Positions 46,501 to 57,389 of a stretch of 64,000 nt of DNA are shown piece by piece; positions within the stretch are counted from its first letter, which is position 1, and every line of letters starts with the position of its first letter. The translations under genes and the position numbers were made by a program. The stretch is taken from positions 22,397,901 through 22,461,900 of the forward strand of contig CM028326.1 of the NCBI GenBank assembly GCA_016647705.1, read 5' to 3'. The stretch is from Eucommia ulmoides. Its lineage: Eukaryota; Streptophyta; Magnoliopsida; Garryales; Eucommiaceae. The notes under the pieces were generated by a model. It ran no database searches. It saw only the letters and a program-made list of their open reading frames with translations, and was not told the DNA's origin.

Positions 46501-46713
46501 ATTCATGTAGGAGCGGCGGCACCAGAGATTCCTCAGGCACTTGTTGATCAGTTGAAGCCAGGAGGAAGGATGGTGATTCCAGTTGGGAACATTTTTCAGG
46601 ACCTTAAGGTTGTGGACAAGAATTTGGACGGTTCAATCAGTGTACACGACGAGACTTCTGTTCGTTACGTTCCTCTAACAAGTCGAGAAGCTCAGCTGCG
46701 AGATGAGTTGTGA
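43589..46713 (+). CDS. PIMT: Protein-L-isoaspartate O-methyltransferase
   Basis: Four exons: 43589-43783, 44725-44992, 45642-45806, 46460-46713. They give 293 residues with all phases closing. The enzyme uses S-adenosylmethionine to methylate L-isoaspartyl residues in aged proteins and start their repair, important in seeds. Residues 1-65 (exon 1) are Ser/Arg/Leu-rich with few acidic residues, like an organelle transit peptide. The catalytic part begins about residue 70 with [14 protein letters not shown]. Family motifs are [15 protein letters not shown] (about 119-134), the SAM-binding [13 protein letters not shown] (about 149-161), [29 protein letters not shown] and GGRMVIPVG. The N-terminal extension resembles plant PIMT2, for which several start sites are known; internal Mets at residue 64 and at MMNSNK could start a cytosolic form. 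The last intron has a weak acceptor (GGTGGGAG) but the GDGRLG motif across the joint supports it. Confidence 0.93.
43975..44410. mobile_element. GTTCC/GGAAC MITE copy, PIMT intron 1
   Basis: Left end CCCCCGTTCGGTTACTGTTT then CCGTTCCC, right end CAAACAGAAACACTAACCAA followed by ATGCCACC. The interior includes a GC-rich CACCACCCCGCCGGCCGCC block. Confidence 0.65.
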
Positions 46714-48166
46714 GGATTTGTATCTATGTGGCTATATATACTACCACTTTATTTTTTTTTCTCTGTATCCTGTGAGTTCACTTGAAGGGGTAGTACCCAT
46801 GCTATGTTTGTAAATAATATGCAATGGGAAGAGCCTGTGGTGGTGCCTGTAAATTTGATGAAGTATTTGGTTTTCAAAAATGTTACTGAAAAATTTCTGC
46901 CTCTTTTTCTGAGAATAATTTTTTTCTTCTTCAAACACTCTCAAAAATGTCATGGGTTCTAAAGGATTTTGGAGAGAAGAAAGAAGAGAATATTTTGTTA
47001 TATTGTTATATTCTCTACAATAAAGCTCGACACAATATAATCCTAGTGGTAGGTCAAATTAGGAAGAATCTTGCAGAGATTAATAGGTTAATTAATAAAA
47101 TAAAAGAGGATATCGAATTGGTTAACATGTCTAAATATGAAATATGATCTAAACACTAAATAATAAGTAATGCAGTAACTAATATTCTTAAATGTAGGGT
47201 GGAAATGTTTTAAAGTTCCAGCTTGATGAGAGTTGACTGAAGATCTTCTTCGGTAGGTTATGAACATGGGTAGTACTATTGAGAAAATAGAAAAACAGTT
47301 GTTGCCGAAAGAAATAGCATATGAAGGTAACCAAACACTTAGTTACCTAAAACGACGAAGATAGAAGATTGATTGTTATCAAGTCCATTCGGTACAACGA
47401 AGAAGGTATGCGTAACTAGACAACGTCGCTAGGGGGGTCTCAAATTAACCGAACAACAGAGCAAGGGCAGGAATACTAAGACTGCAAAACTGTTATTGGC
47501 CGAACAATAGGGCCGCAAAACAAGGGCTAAATAGATGAAATTCCCGAGAAACATGTGCAAACCTTTGCCCAGGATTGACTAGAAGTAATATCCTTGGTTA
47601 AGCATTGCCGAGCACAAACCCAATGCACAAATTTGTGCTCGAAGCACGGCACAAATTCAGCACGGATCTAAGAAAGAGAGAGGGAGAAGAAAAAGAAGAA
47701 TGAGGGGTGGCGAGCGGGTGGGGGTAAAAAAAATTATAAAAAAGTGGAAGAGTAAAAAATATTTTATTTTTTAAAATAGGGATGTTAGTATAAAAAAATA
47801 AAAGAAGAATATATATATATATAAACTTAAGGGGTGTTTATGTCTTTTAATTTTTCATTATTTAATTATTTTTAAATTGGTCAAATTATCATACAATTAA
47901 AATTTTGATTTCGAGGAGAACTAAATGGTGTTTGACTTAAAATTATAAGAAGTTGTCCGATATTTTGCGAATAATAGAGCAAGTTCGTGAATTTAAACAA
48001 AATATCAAGGGAAGTAAGTGCATTTTAAGTATTCAATTTAGTGTAAAAAAAATCATCTGTCCAATTCAACCCCTTGACCTCCAAGTACACATGTTCATGG
48101 AAGGCACATCTTACAAGAAAAGTTGTGAACAAAAAATGATTGACCATTTTGGAAATTAAAAGGAAC
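46714..48166. other. Space between the convergent PIMT and GH36 genes
   Basis: PIMT 3' untranslated region, then AT-rich DNA. A balanced block at 47270-47700 contains AACAAGGGCT and CCGAACAATAGGGCCGC and looks like a worn transposon fragment I cannot name. An (AT)n tract is at 47810-47823. No gene is seen. Confidence 0.45.
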
Positions 48167-51100
48167 TCAGTAAACAAACTCAATCTCTTTGGTACCGCAA
48201 TCATCGTCTTCTTCAAGTTTCAACGTCAAAAGGCCATTCTGAGTATTGTAATCGAAACGCTCCTCCTTGCCATCCACCATACAAAAGCCCGGTTTCATGC
48301 TCGAATAGGCTCCGAAACACCCACAACCTCGAGCTTTGACCCTAACCCTAGCGCCGGAAGGCTCCACCGTGTAACTTAGAGCTTCATTAGCTCCTCCAGA
48401 GTTATACATATCTATCAATCCGAGCGGCGCAAATCGAATCGATTGATTCACAACCTGTGTTTTTCAGTAGTTTTATCAAGAGTACGGAATTGATAAATAA
48501 GTTGAACCCAAAGTTTATAGTTTAATGGTTATTTAGTGTACCTCTCTAGTAGGAGGTCTAGTGTTCAAAACCTTTTCCCTAACTGTTTGTACCCGAAAAA
48601 AATATATAAAAAAGTTGAACGTAAAGTCATTGTTGGATAACTAATAATTTTTCAAATAAAAAATAATAATTTTGAAAAAGAAAATTATTTAAAAGAAAAA
48701 ACTAAAACTTAAAAGTGCGTTTATTTGTATAGAATTATAGATGGAATAATTAGGTACAAAGATCCTACACCATCGATATCTCAAAATAAAAAACATAATT
48801 GACTTTTACTTTTAAAAGTATTTAATTTTCACTTTTTATATTTTTTAATACAATTTTTTTAAGTCCAAAACAAATACTCCTTTTAAAAGTAAAATAAATA
48901 TTTTTTAATAAGAAAAAATATTTTAAAAAACGTTATGAAACGGCGTCAAAGTTAAAATATTTACGTACCCTAATAGGGGAGATGCTAAATATTTCACATT
49001 CTAGACTTCTCAATGCCACTTCCAATTGTCCTTCTTTCAGCAATTTAGTTAGAGACCCTGCAAAAACGAAGAGAGTTCAGTTTGTTTGGAAAATTCGATA
49101 ATTTTTCGGTTTATATATATATATATATATATTGACATAACCTGAATGGAAAGCATATATCACGCAATCCCCACTCCAACTTTCGCCAGCGACTTCTCCA
49201 ATATATTCGACGTCGAGTGGACTAACTTGGGCTGAGATGGGCCCGTTCGAAATTGAGACGGTTATCTCCTCCGATCGTTCTTTCAGTGGCCAATCTCCGG
49301 CGCCTTGGCAGTTGAAAGCTCCAACGACCCCGGATAACTTGTTCAAGTTCCAAATCTTCAACAAGCTGCAATGAATCAATAATATGAAGGTTAAGTATCG
49401 CTTTTAAATAAATAATGAGAAGTGGGCGGCTCGATTTTCTCTTTCTTTTTTGGTAAAATCGACTACTATGTTGATATCACAGTTAAAATCAACTACTATG
49501 TTGGTAAAAATAAATAATAAATTAATAAGTCCGTCTAAGAGCAGAACAATAAATAAATAAAAAATATTAATGAAAAACTTTAAAAAAAATTAAAAAAAAA
49601 TTGCACCTCTTCCCGTCCATCACAGGATCAGTGAATAAACAATCTCGAGTTGGGCGGCCATGATGCCTAGCTCGGAGAACAGATCCGTCGGGCAGTACCA
49701 ATTTCTTGAGAACCTTGAAATCGTGCATCCCCGGCTTGTCACTGTAATACATAGTAGGGAGATTATTCAATAAGTACTCGGCTACATGATGTTTTAGGAA
49801 GACAAAAAACACTAAATCTAATCTTAGGATCCATGAAAATTAAATCTATTACAAAAATGGATAGGATTGTAGGGAGAGGGGGAGAGAGAGAGCGAGAGAA
49901 ATCACCTCACATAAACCGCACAACCACCCACCGCTCTCGCTGCACCGTGAAACTCTGCCATGCTATGTTTGCTCTACAAAAGAAAGCGAAATGATGTAGA
50001 GAAAGACAATCCAGCGCTGGTTTAGTGTTTCTATTCTCACATCTTCTGTTTATGCTCATAGATTACTTTAAACAGAAATTGAAGTTGGGGATTCCGTTCT
50101 ATTCCCATATATTTGTTCCAAAACTTGGGAGCAGGACCAAAAATTCCCATATTTCTGTTTCCATTCCCAGTTTCTTGGAAACAGAAACAGATTTTGTTTG
50201 CTCTCATATAATTCAATTTCTGTTCTCAGTTTTCTTGGAACAGAAACACTAAACAAACGGGGCCTTAAATACGACAACCCCTTTGAACTCAATCATCAGT
50301 ACCTCAACAATACTAAAAGAAGAGTAGGAAAAACAGTACCTGGAACATGTCCCAATCAGGCACCACAATTTCCCCAAGAAGAAGACTGTTAAATGCCACG
50401 GATGCAACATGTAGGGTTTGAAAAGTCAGTTCCCTCGGCATGAAATCCTCCGACGCTCTTGCCACTGCACTCCTCTTCGAGCTGAAACCCACAAAAAAAT
50501 TCCATTAGTTTTTGTTGGGTTTATTCCACGTCGGACGGATGTGGAAGGAGCTAATGGTCAGGTTATAAGTGTGAGACAATGTCTCATCTCATGAGCTAAC
50601 TTTTGGAGTTGAGAAAGACTCAAGACCACCTTACATTGGTATCAAAATTCAAGTTACAATAAGTCTGGCTCTGGCCCAATAGCCACAAAGGGAGAGACTA
50701 GTCGAGAGTTAGCCCACCAAAGATTAGATGTGTGATAGGCAGATTGTTGGGTTTATCCCACATCGGATGTGGAAGGGACTGGTGATTAAGTTTTAAGTGT
50801 GAGGGAAAGTCTCACCTCATGAACTAGTTTTTTGGAGTTGAGAAACGCACAAGATCACACTACAGTTTTTGTATTAAAAAAAATATAGGGTGCGTTTGGC
50901 CAAGGTGTTTAAAGGAAGCTCATTTAGAGAAACGATTTTTTAGAAACTTTCTTACCCTATGGGTGAAATTGGAGTCTTAGAAGTTGAATTGGAAATGAAC
51001 GCATGTAAAATGATTTCAATAGTTGAATTCCGTGCTACCAAATGCTACCTAAGAAAATTATATAAAACCAAATTCCTTCTTCAAATACGCCAACCAAACG

Positions 51101-54100
51101 CACTCTTAGAAAAAGTAGTGTTTCAAAACACCTGTAAATGGAGTCGGAGTTGTGACTCATGCAACAAATCAAATTATTCTCCTTGAAGTTCGTCACGATT
51201 GATTGTTCAAGCGCTTCTTGATATCGTCTAGTGAGACAAACGCGGCCACCGTGTCTAGAACCCAAAGTTTCCAAAACATTTTGAACATCGACCTTGACTC
51301 CATCTACGCCACGTTTGGCTAGATAGCTATGTAAATCGTTGTAAAAATCATAAATCTTTTTGGGATCGATAACACCAACTCCGCACTTCTCCAAACTATC
51401 CATTGCAACATCTCTTAGGTTCGCTACACTACTAGGGGATTGGATTGGATATTCAATCTTCGGGTTATATTTCTTCGTTTTTTCTGATGACGGGTCGAGT
51501 CCTCCCCAATAACCAACCAAAGCATGCCACATGTAAACAAATCTGCATAAAAATTCATAACATAAAATATATCCATATAACAAATCAAGATATATTTTTA
51601 CATTTTATATATTTTACTATTTATGATTGGAGACATTTTCAATCGTTGATTTTGATTTTATTGAGAAACAAAAAGCCAATAGCAAACTCCAAACAAATCA
51701 TGTATTTAAAATAACTATAGGATATTAAAAATTAATTTATTAAATTAAAATTAGTATTTTTAAGCACAGGGTGTATTCTAGTACATTTATTTTTTACTAT
51801 ATGATGGTTAAAGATATTTTCAATCGTCAAATTAAAATTTTGTTGAGAAACTAAACTCTCAATAAATTATCGTGTATTTAAACTAACTATGTGATATTAA
51901 AGATTAACGTATTAAATTAAAATTAGTAGTTTCAAGCACTTGGTATATGCTAGTGTGTGTATACATATACATATACGGAGAGAGAGGGTCTTGAAACTCA
52001 CTTCAACCCATATTTTTCCTTGAGAAGTTTGATGAAATCATGGAGATCGTGTGACGTATCCCCTAACGAGCCCTTAAACTTGCGGTTTTCCTTAATATCG
52101 ACTAATCTCGTCGCAAACCTATGATTTGACACAAATTGTTTATCAGCACGGCCTTGAAACGGACCATATTTCAGACAAAAAAAAAAAAAAAAAAAACTTA
52201 CTGTGTTCCTTCTATAAAAGGTTCATTGTCTTTCACGAATTCATTAACAGTCTCTTGCCATCCATCATCGATGATTAAGAATTTCGCTGGACAGCCTCCT
52301 TCGAGCAAACTGAAATTGTAAAGAAAAAAAGTAAAATTTACTCTTTTTTTTGGTACAAATGGTTGGGGGAGGTTTTTTTTTTTTTTAAACACTAGACCTC
52401 CCATTAGAGAGGTAGACTAGATAACCACTAGCGTTTTTGTACCTTTGGAGACCCTCTTTGATTCCTTGTGGATTAACATCTTTGTAGAAGGCGTCCCAAG
52501 TGCACCAACCAAACCAGTCTAAATGCGAAGGAATCTAACAATAGAAGATCAACAAATGCATTGAAATTGGATTCCAAATTAGTCGTTCATCAATAAATAT
52601 ATCTATGTTTAAAATGAATTGAGATTACACTCACCTTCTTGTGTTCAATGCAAGTAAATGTTCCCTTGTGCATCTCTATAATCCTAAATCAAGATATGTT
52701 TCGTATTGTAACTCGAAATTGACTAATTTCACATGAAATTTGGTAGGGAAGTAGAATCAAATAGTTTCGGTCGCGTTTGTTAGTGTTTCTGTTCCCAAAT
52801 TTTTGTTTTTGTCCAAGAGAACTTGAAAAGAAATAGAAATCTGAGAATAATTTGGTACTGATACCGGAAATTTGTTCTAAAAATATGGGAGCATAATAGA
52901 AACAAACTTTTTTTGCTCCTATATTTCTGTTTCTACTCCCAGTTTTTTGGGAACAGATACAGAAGTCGGGGAACCGAAACACTAAATCCAATGGGGCAGT
53001 TCGCCAACTAATTGTCAAATAAATTTCTATTTCTGTTCTGGGAACAAAAACAATGCACAAATGCAATCTGATTTCGGAATTTAACGTACTTCATCGAATT
53101 CTTGATGAGCTCGAACGGTTTATCTCCAGAATTCACAAAAACCGCTTCTGAAACTTGAGTGGTTTGAACAGACGTGTCTCCTGAATTAAAAATATTAAAA
53201 AATAAAAAAATCAAGAAATTGAAAGACTTTCGAATCCAAATTTTTATCTTCTCATCATCTAATATAACACAACGATAAACTCACCACTTTCAACGCAAAA
53301 TTCGAGCTCATTTGAAGGAGTTCCTTGCAAACTCGCCCTAAAAGGACCCTCCAAAACGGGTAGTAACACAACATAGAACACGTTTTCTCGATTTTTTTGG
53401 TTGGAATACTTTTCATCATCATTATCACGCCGGAGCGCTGACTCTTCCCTTAATTCGAGGAGGAGCATTTGAGTTTCTTCCGGAATTTCACGACCCAATT
53501 TTCCAACGCGTGGTATCATCCACCATATCTTGAATCTGAATAGACTCAAGAACTTGCATTCCCTGAGGAAAATCTTGCAAATTATTTTCCTTGAATGGAA
53601 ATTTCTCATATCTCAATGGTTTTGATTTGAATTTTAAAACATTTTCCCATTTTTTTAGTAATTTGGAAACAGTTTTGAGAATATATTGGAAGGAGAAGTC
53701 TATGAACGATTTTGTCATGTTCCTAGAAATTTGTTCTGAAAATCTGTAAGCAGAAGAGAAACATATTTTTTGGTTTTTTTTTTCATCGATCTCCAATTTT
53801 GCAACTCACTGTTCACCCGACCCATTTGGCACAGTAATATTTTCAGAAGTCTAATAATTATGTCAAAAATTCAAAGTCACTACACAACATAAAAGTCATT
53901 GTAATTTTTTACATGAAATTTTTTATGATGTGTAGTAACTTTGAATTTTTTAAAAGGTATTTATGTGGTAAGTTCCTTATTTTACCTTTAATTTTAAAAA
54001 AGTACCATAAGCAATTACAACTTATGTTTTAATCCCGCGCAATAAAAAAAAGCTTAGTATCCAATACACTTTCACAGTTACATGTATCTAATTTGTGTAT

Positions 54101-55020
54101 AAAATATTTGTTAGATGTAACAAATATTACACAAGTACATGTAATATTATTACATGTAATTTGTAACATGTAACTAATATTACACAGATACATGTAACTA
54201 ATATTACACCGGCGTGAGCACCTACGAGACTAATACGTAAGCAAAAATTAATTTAAGGGACTAAATCAAGACTTATGTTTTAAACGAGACTGATAACAGA
54301 TTACATCCACTATTTGGGACAAATCACCGATTATTTCTTTTTTTTAAATATTATTACCGTGCGTGGACTGTATGGATAAAAAATTTAAATTTGTGGATTG
54401 TTCAACAAGAATCCCTATTTTTTTCCATTTTCACTGTCTGGGAATAGAAACTGAAATCAGGGAACAGAAACACCAAACAAACAGGACCTACTCAAACAGA
54501 TTGACTCCAACAGAAAACTATTTTCATTTTCAAAATGCAAATCAAGACAAACCCTAATCTATCAGGTGGCAAAATATGCATATTACACATTTTCCTCCCC
54601 CAATGAAAAAAAAAATTCAGCTGGAATCATTCCAATGAACTGGTTTAAGTCACATTTTCCCATAGATTCACATCTATAATTTCAAAAAATAAAATTTCCC
54701 GGGAAAAGTTCATTCATCAGCTAAGAATTAATCAAGGCCAACTGATGATCCGACAGCTATCATGTCTATTTTTCTCGGCAACCAAACAGAAATACAGAAC
54801 AGAGAGAGAGAGAGAGAGAGAGAGTAAAGCAGAGGACTCACTGAAGAACTCCGAGACTGAAGACATGACGACTGCTGGAAACCGACGAATTTGCGCCCAG
54901 GAAAGCGGAGCCGCTGGCCGTCGGAATAACGACGATGTTTGGAGGAACTCCGGTTGACAAAACCTTGCCGTTGACGGTGAGGCAGCCGTCGACGATGCAG
55001 GGCGTGGCCGTGACGGTCAT
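48167..55020 (-). CDS. GH36 raffinose-synthase family / alkaline alpha-galactosidase (seed imbibition protein-like)
   Basis: Fourteen exons: 55020-54842, 53562-53285, 53180-53090, 52683-52635, 52534-52443, 52309-52202, 52118-52002, 51542-51132, 50481-50340, 49973-49906, 49741-49607, 49365-49142, 49057-48969, 48454-48167. They give 756 residues, the usual length, with all phases closing. The start [14 protein letters not shown] is chosen because a TATA box lies inside the open frame upstream. Motifs: [28 protein letters not shown] (from about 205), [10 protein letters not shown] (240-249), [11 protein letters not shown] with the likely nucleophile Asp390, RASEDF (450-455) in place of the common RASDDF, and FNCQGAG. 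The family includes galactinol-sucrose galactosyltransferases and alkaline alpha-galactosidases acting on raffinose-type sugars; the sequence fits the SIP/DIN10-like branch, so hydrolysis is as likely as synthesis. The product is probably cytosolic. Introns hold a TRIM, SINE heads and MITEs. Confidence 0.93.
48511..48610 (+). mobile_element. SINE-like head, GH36 intron 13
   Basis: Reads GTTTAATGGTTATTTAGTGT then ACCTCTCTAGTAGGAGGTCT and AGTGTTCAAAACC, the last resembling an RNA polymerase III B box. A related copy lies at 52378-52437 on the other strand. Confidence 0.5.
50015..50275. mobile_element. GTTCC/GGAAC MITE copy, GH36 intron 9
   Basis: A clear copy: left end GCGCTGGTTTAGTGTTTCTA, right end GGAACAGAAACACTAAACAA followed by ACGGGGCCTT. 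Alternating TTCTGTTTCCATTCCC and GGGAGCAGGACC blocks pair with each other. Confidence 0.75.
50513..50864 (+). mobile_element. Complete TRIM retrotransposon, GH36 intron 8
   Basis: 352 bp. LTR1 (50513-50635, 123 bp) and LTR2 (50745-50864, 120 bp) both start TGTTGGGTTTAT and end in TACA. The internal part starts with TTGGTATCAAAATTC, a worn initiator-Met primer site, and is only 109 bp. A perfect GTTTT duplication flanks it (50508-50512 and 50865-50869). The element is inserted opposite to the gene. Confidence 0.88.
50888..51105. mobile_element. 218-bp MITE, GH36 intron 8
   Basis: Terminal inverted repeats GGGTGCGTTTGGCCAAGGTG and TACGCCAACCAAACGCACTC. It lies 24 bp from the TRIM. Confidence 0.7.
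52378..52437 (-). mobile_element. SINE-like head, GH36 intron 5
   Basis: On the minus strand: GCTAGTGGTTATCTAGTCTA then CCTCTCTAATGGGAGGTCTA and GTGTTTAAAAAA. It matches the copy at 48511-48610 and lies next to the donor of exon 5. Confidence 0.5.
52765..53000. mobile_element. GTTCC/GGAAC MITE copy, GH36 intron 3
   Basis: Left end TCGCGTTTGTTAGTGTTTCT then GTTCCC, right end GGGGAACCGAAACACTAAAT followed by CCAATGGGGC. A clean palindromic copy. Confidence 0.75.
53690..54495. mobile_element. Fragments of the GTTCC/GGAAC MITE family, GH36 intron 1
   Basis: A left fragment around 53700-53800 has AGAAATTTGTTCTGAAAATC. A right end at about 54430-54490 reads GGGAACAGAAACACCAAACA followed by AACAGGACC. 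Between them is AT-rich DNA with TGTAACTAATATTACAC repeats (54060-54210). It is either one copy split by an insertion or two remnants. Confidence 0.45.
54790..54826. repeat. (GA)n tract next to GH36 exon 1 donor
   Basis: (GAGA)n just inside intron 1, (CT)n on the coding strand. Confidence 0.85.
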
Positions 55021-55195
55021 TTTAGGAGCCTCCGCCGTAGTCCAACACTGGTAAATCGCGGTAGTGTGAAAAGGCTTTTCCTGTGACCCTGAAAGAGAAT
55101 TTGAAATAAGAGTTGGGGAAGAAAACGGTGATCTCAATGAAGAAATGAAATGGGGATGCGTTGAGAATTTCGCCAACCACCCAAATCGAGAGTTG

Positions 55196-55205
55196 CTATA
55201 TATAG
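55196..55205 (-). promoter_or_regulatory. Probable TATA box of the GH36 gene
   Basis: CTATATATAG lies 176 bases upstream of the Met at 55020. Transcription starting about 30 bases downstream would leave a leader of about 145 bases in which that Met is the first ATG in any frame. This argues against the upstream in-frame Met at 55260. Confidence 0.6.
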
Positions 55206-55262
55206 CGCTCGCTTTGATTTTCAAATAAACGGCAGTAGACGCTGCCCTTGATATATACATGT

Positions 55263-55322
55263 TTTTGGAGAGAGAGAGAGAGGGGGATGGAAAAATTGAG
55301 ACATTGAGAGAGAGAGAGAGCG
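55263..55322. repeat. (GA)n tracts upstream of the GH36 gene
   Basis: GA-rich runs, CT-rich on the gene strand, a pattern common in plant core promoters and leaders. Confidence 0.8.
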
Positions 55323-55740
55323 GTAAGAAACCGGCCTATAGTTTGGTGCACCTCGTATTTTTTAGGTTCGAATTTTTGACAATTCTTCGATTGCTTTAAT
55401 TCAAATTTGAGTACGTGGTTGCTCCTCTCTCAACAAGTATTTTTTTATATATTCGAATTTCTGATATTACAGAGATCTCTTAATTACTTTAACTCAGTTA
55501 ATTTTACTATTTGAGCTTCACTAATTTGGAATAAAAATTGTTGATATTAAGATTTTAATAGATAATTAAGTATTGATGTTTTTTTGTTGAACTAACAGAT
55601 TTGTAAGTGTTTCAGTTTAAAGAGTTTTAGATAATATCATGAAGTAATTATGAAGGATGCAGAGACAGATATTAAGAGATTGAAGATTCCGAAGAATTTA
55701 GGTGAATACAACTCAAATCTATTATACTCTTAATGTATTC

Positions 55741-56757
55741 TGTTGAAACAAATAAATTTTAATTTAATTTTTAGAATAGAAAGTGTCAAATGTGTCAAAT
55801 TGGTTTTTTCCTCAAAACCTTTTGTCCCACATTGGTTGGGAGAGATAAAATTAAAGTGGATATCTAGGGGTATGTGAGACACTTGGGGTGTGCCCCAAGG
55901 AGTACCCACATTTTGTGGAGGGGAGAGGAGTTACATCCCTATCGGTTTACCACACGCGCGCGCCGCCGCCGCCGTCCGTCCGGCCGTGCCGAGTCGCGCG
56001 TGTGATGAGGTAGCACTTATTTATTTTTTAGAAAAAATTTATTTAAAAATATTTTTTCAACAAAACAGTTTAATTAAAAATTAATTAAAATAAATGTTTG
56101 AATTATTAAAAAAAAAATTTAAACCGTTAGAATAAAAATAAAAACGTTTTAATTAATAAAAAAAAAAACGTTTTAACGTTTATAATTAATTCGTTTAACG
56201 TTTATTTTATTATTAAATTCGTTTAACGTTTTTTTTTTTAATTAATCAAACGGTTTGTTTTTTTTTCTTCCCCTATAAATACTAGTTTTTTTGTTTTTTT
56301 TTTTTTTTTTCAGTTTTAGGCATCAGAACAAAAAGGAACGGAAAAAACAGTGCTTCTAAAACTGTTTCTGTTTTTCTGTTCCAAAAGTGTTCCGGTTTTT
56401 TGTTTCTGTTTCTGTTCCGAAACAGTTTCTGTTCCGAAACATTTTCGGTTTCATCTTCCGGAATTGTTCCGATCTGTTCCAGTACTGTTTAATCTGTCCG
56501 ATTTTGGTTTCCGAGCAGTTTTGTTCGTTTTGCGAACAGTATGTGGGGGTGTTTGGTTTTCGGGACTTCTACAGTGCAAAGAACGTCCTAGACAGAGGAG
56601 AATTCTGGGCTGTTTTATCCTGGGGACGACGGGGCTGATACACTACTTGCACGTTCTTGGGCAGAGCCGCGAAACGTCTTAAAGAGAGCGACCTAATCCG
56701 CGACTCATCCCAAGAAATTTTGGTAAACTCGTACTTTATTTATTTTCTGCGACAACA
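55741..56757 (+). mobile_element. Solo LTR, 1017 bp, perfect TATTC duplication
   Basis: Ends TGTTG...CAACA, flanked by TATTC at 55736-55740 and 56758-56762. A TATA box (CCCCTATAAATACTAG) lies at about 56271-56286. Downstream, the R/U5-like part repeats CTGTTCCGAAACAGTTT. A GC-rich palindrome is at 55951-56004. Likely Ty1/copia type, by inference. The short ORFs at 55890-56860 lie in or across it and are not genes. Confidence 0.88.
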
Positions 56758-57031
56758 TATTCCGATTAGGATCACACACGACACAAAAATGAATTTATAT
56801 TCATATGTATTTTTATTAGGATCCGAATTAGATAACATATTTGTTCCTATGTTTAATTGAAGAAAAAATATTAATTTAAGAAAGACTCATGATTAAAATT
56901 GATTTAAAATATCAATTAAGTTAACCGAGAAAATAAATCGGTTAAAGGGGCAAAAACGTCGAAGGGTTAAGTTAAAAATTAATTTTGGAAGAAGTGTTCC
57001 AGCATGATCGATCAACCGATCAAGTAGTGGC

Positions 57032-57389
57032 TGAGAATGGTGCAGTCTCTGAATCAATCGGTCAACCGACAGGTTGACCTATGACCAAATGTTGAACTTT
57101 CTGAATCGTTCGGTCGACAGACCATGGAGTAGCAGTCGACCGACGGGCGAGACATTTTGGCTTAGGCTACAACCTAAATCGACAGGTTGACCTATGGACT
57201 TTGATCGGTGTGGGAATGGTGCAGTTTCTGAATCAATCGGTCAACCAATAGGTTGACCTATGACCAAATGTTGAACTTTCTGAATCGTTCGGTCGACAGA
57301 CCATGGAGTAGCAGTCGACCGACGGGTAAGACATTTTGGCTTGGGCTACAACCTAAATCGACAGGTTGACCTATGGACTTTGATCGGTC
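57032..57389 (+). repeat. 179-bp tandem duplication inside family T LTR
   Basis: Two adjacent copies, starting TGAGAATGGTGCAG (57032) and TGGGAATGGTGCAG (57211), nearly identical throughout. They are rich in the motifs GGTCAACCGA, GGTCGACAGACC and GGTTGACCTATG. Confidence 0.85.

Noticed and set aside
48511-48610. tRNA gene
   Set aside because: Only a B-box-like motif; no cloverleaf could be drawn, so SINE head is the better reading.
54745-54957. Plus-strand ORF with an Arg/Glu run
   Set aside because: The Arg/Glu run is a translated (GA)n tract and the rest is antisense to GH36 exon 1.
55021-55260. N-terminal extension of the GH36 protein
   Set aside because: A TATA box lies inside it and family members start at the equivalent of 55020; kept only as a finding.
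56350-56682. Cys/Phe-rich plus-strand ORFs
   Set aside because: Lie inside the solo LTR in repeated CTGTTCCGAAACAG DNA.
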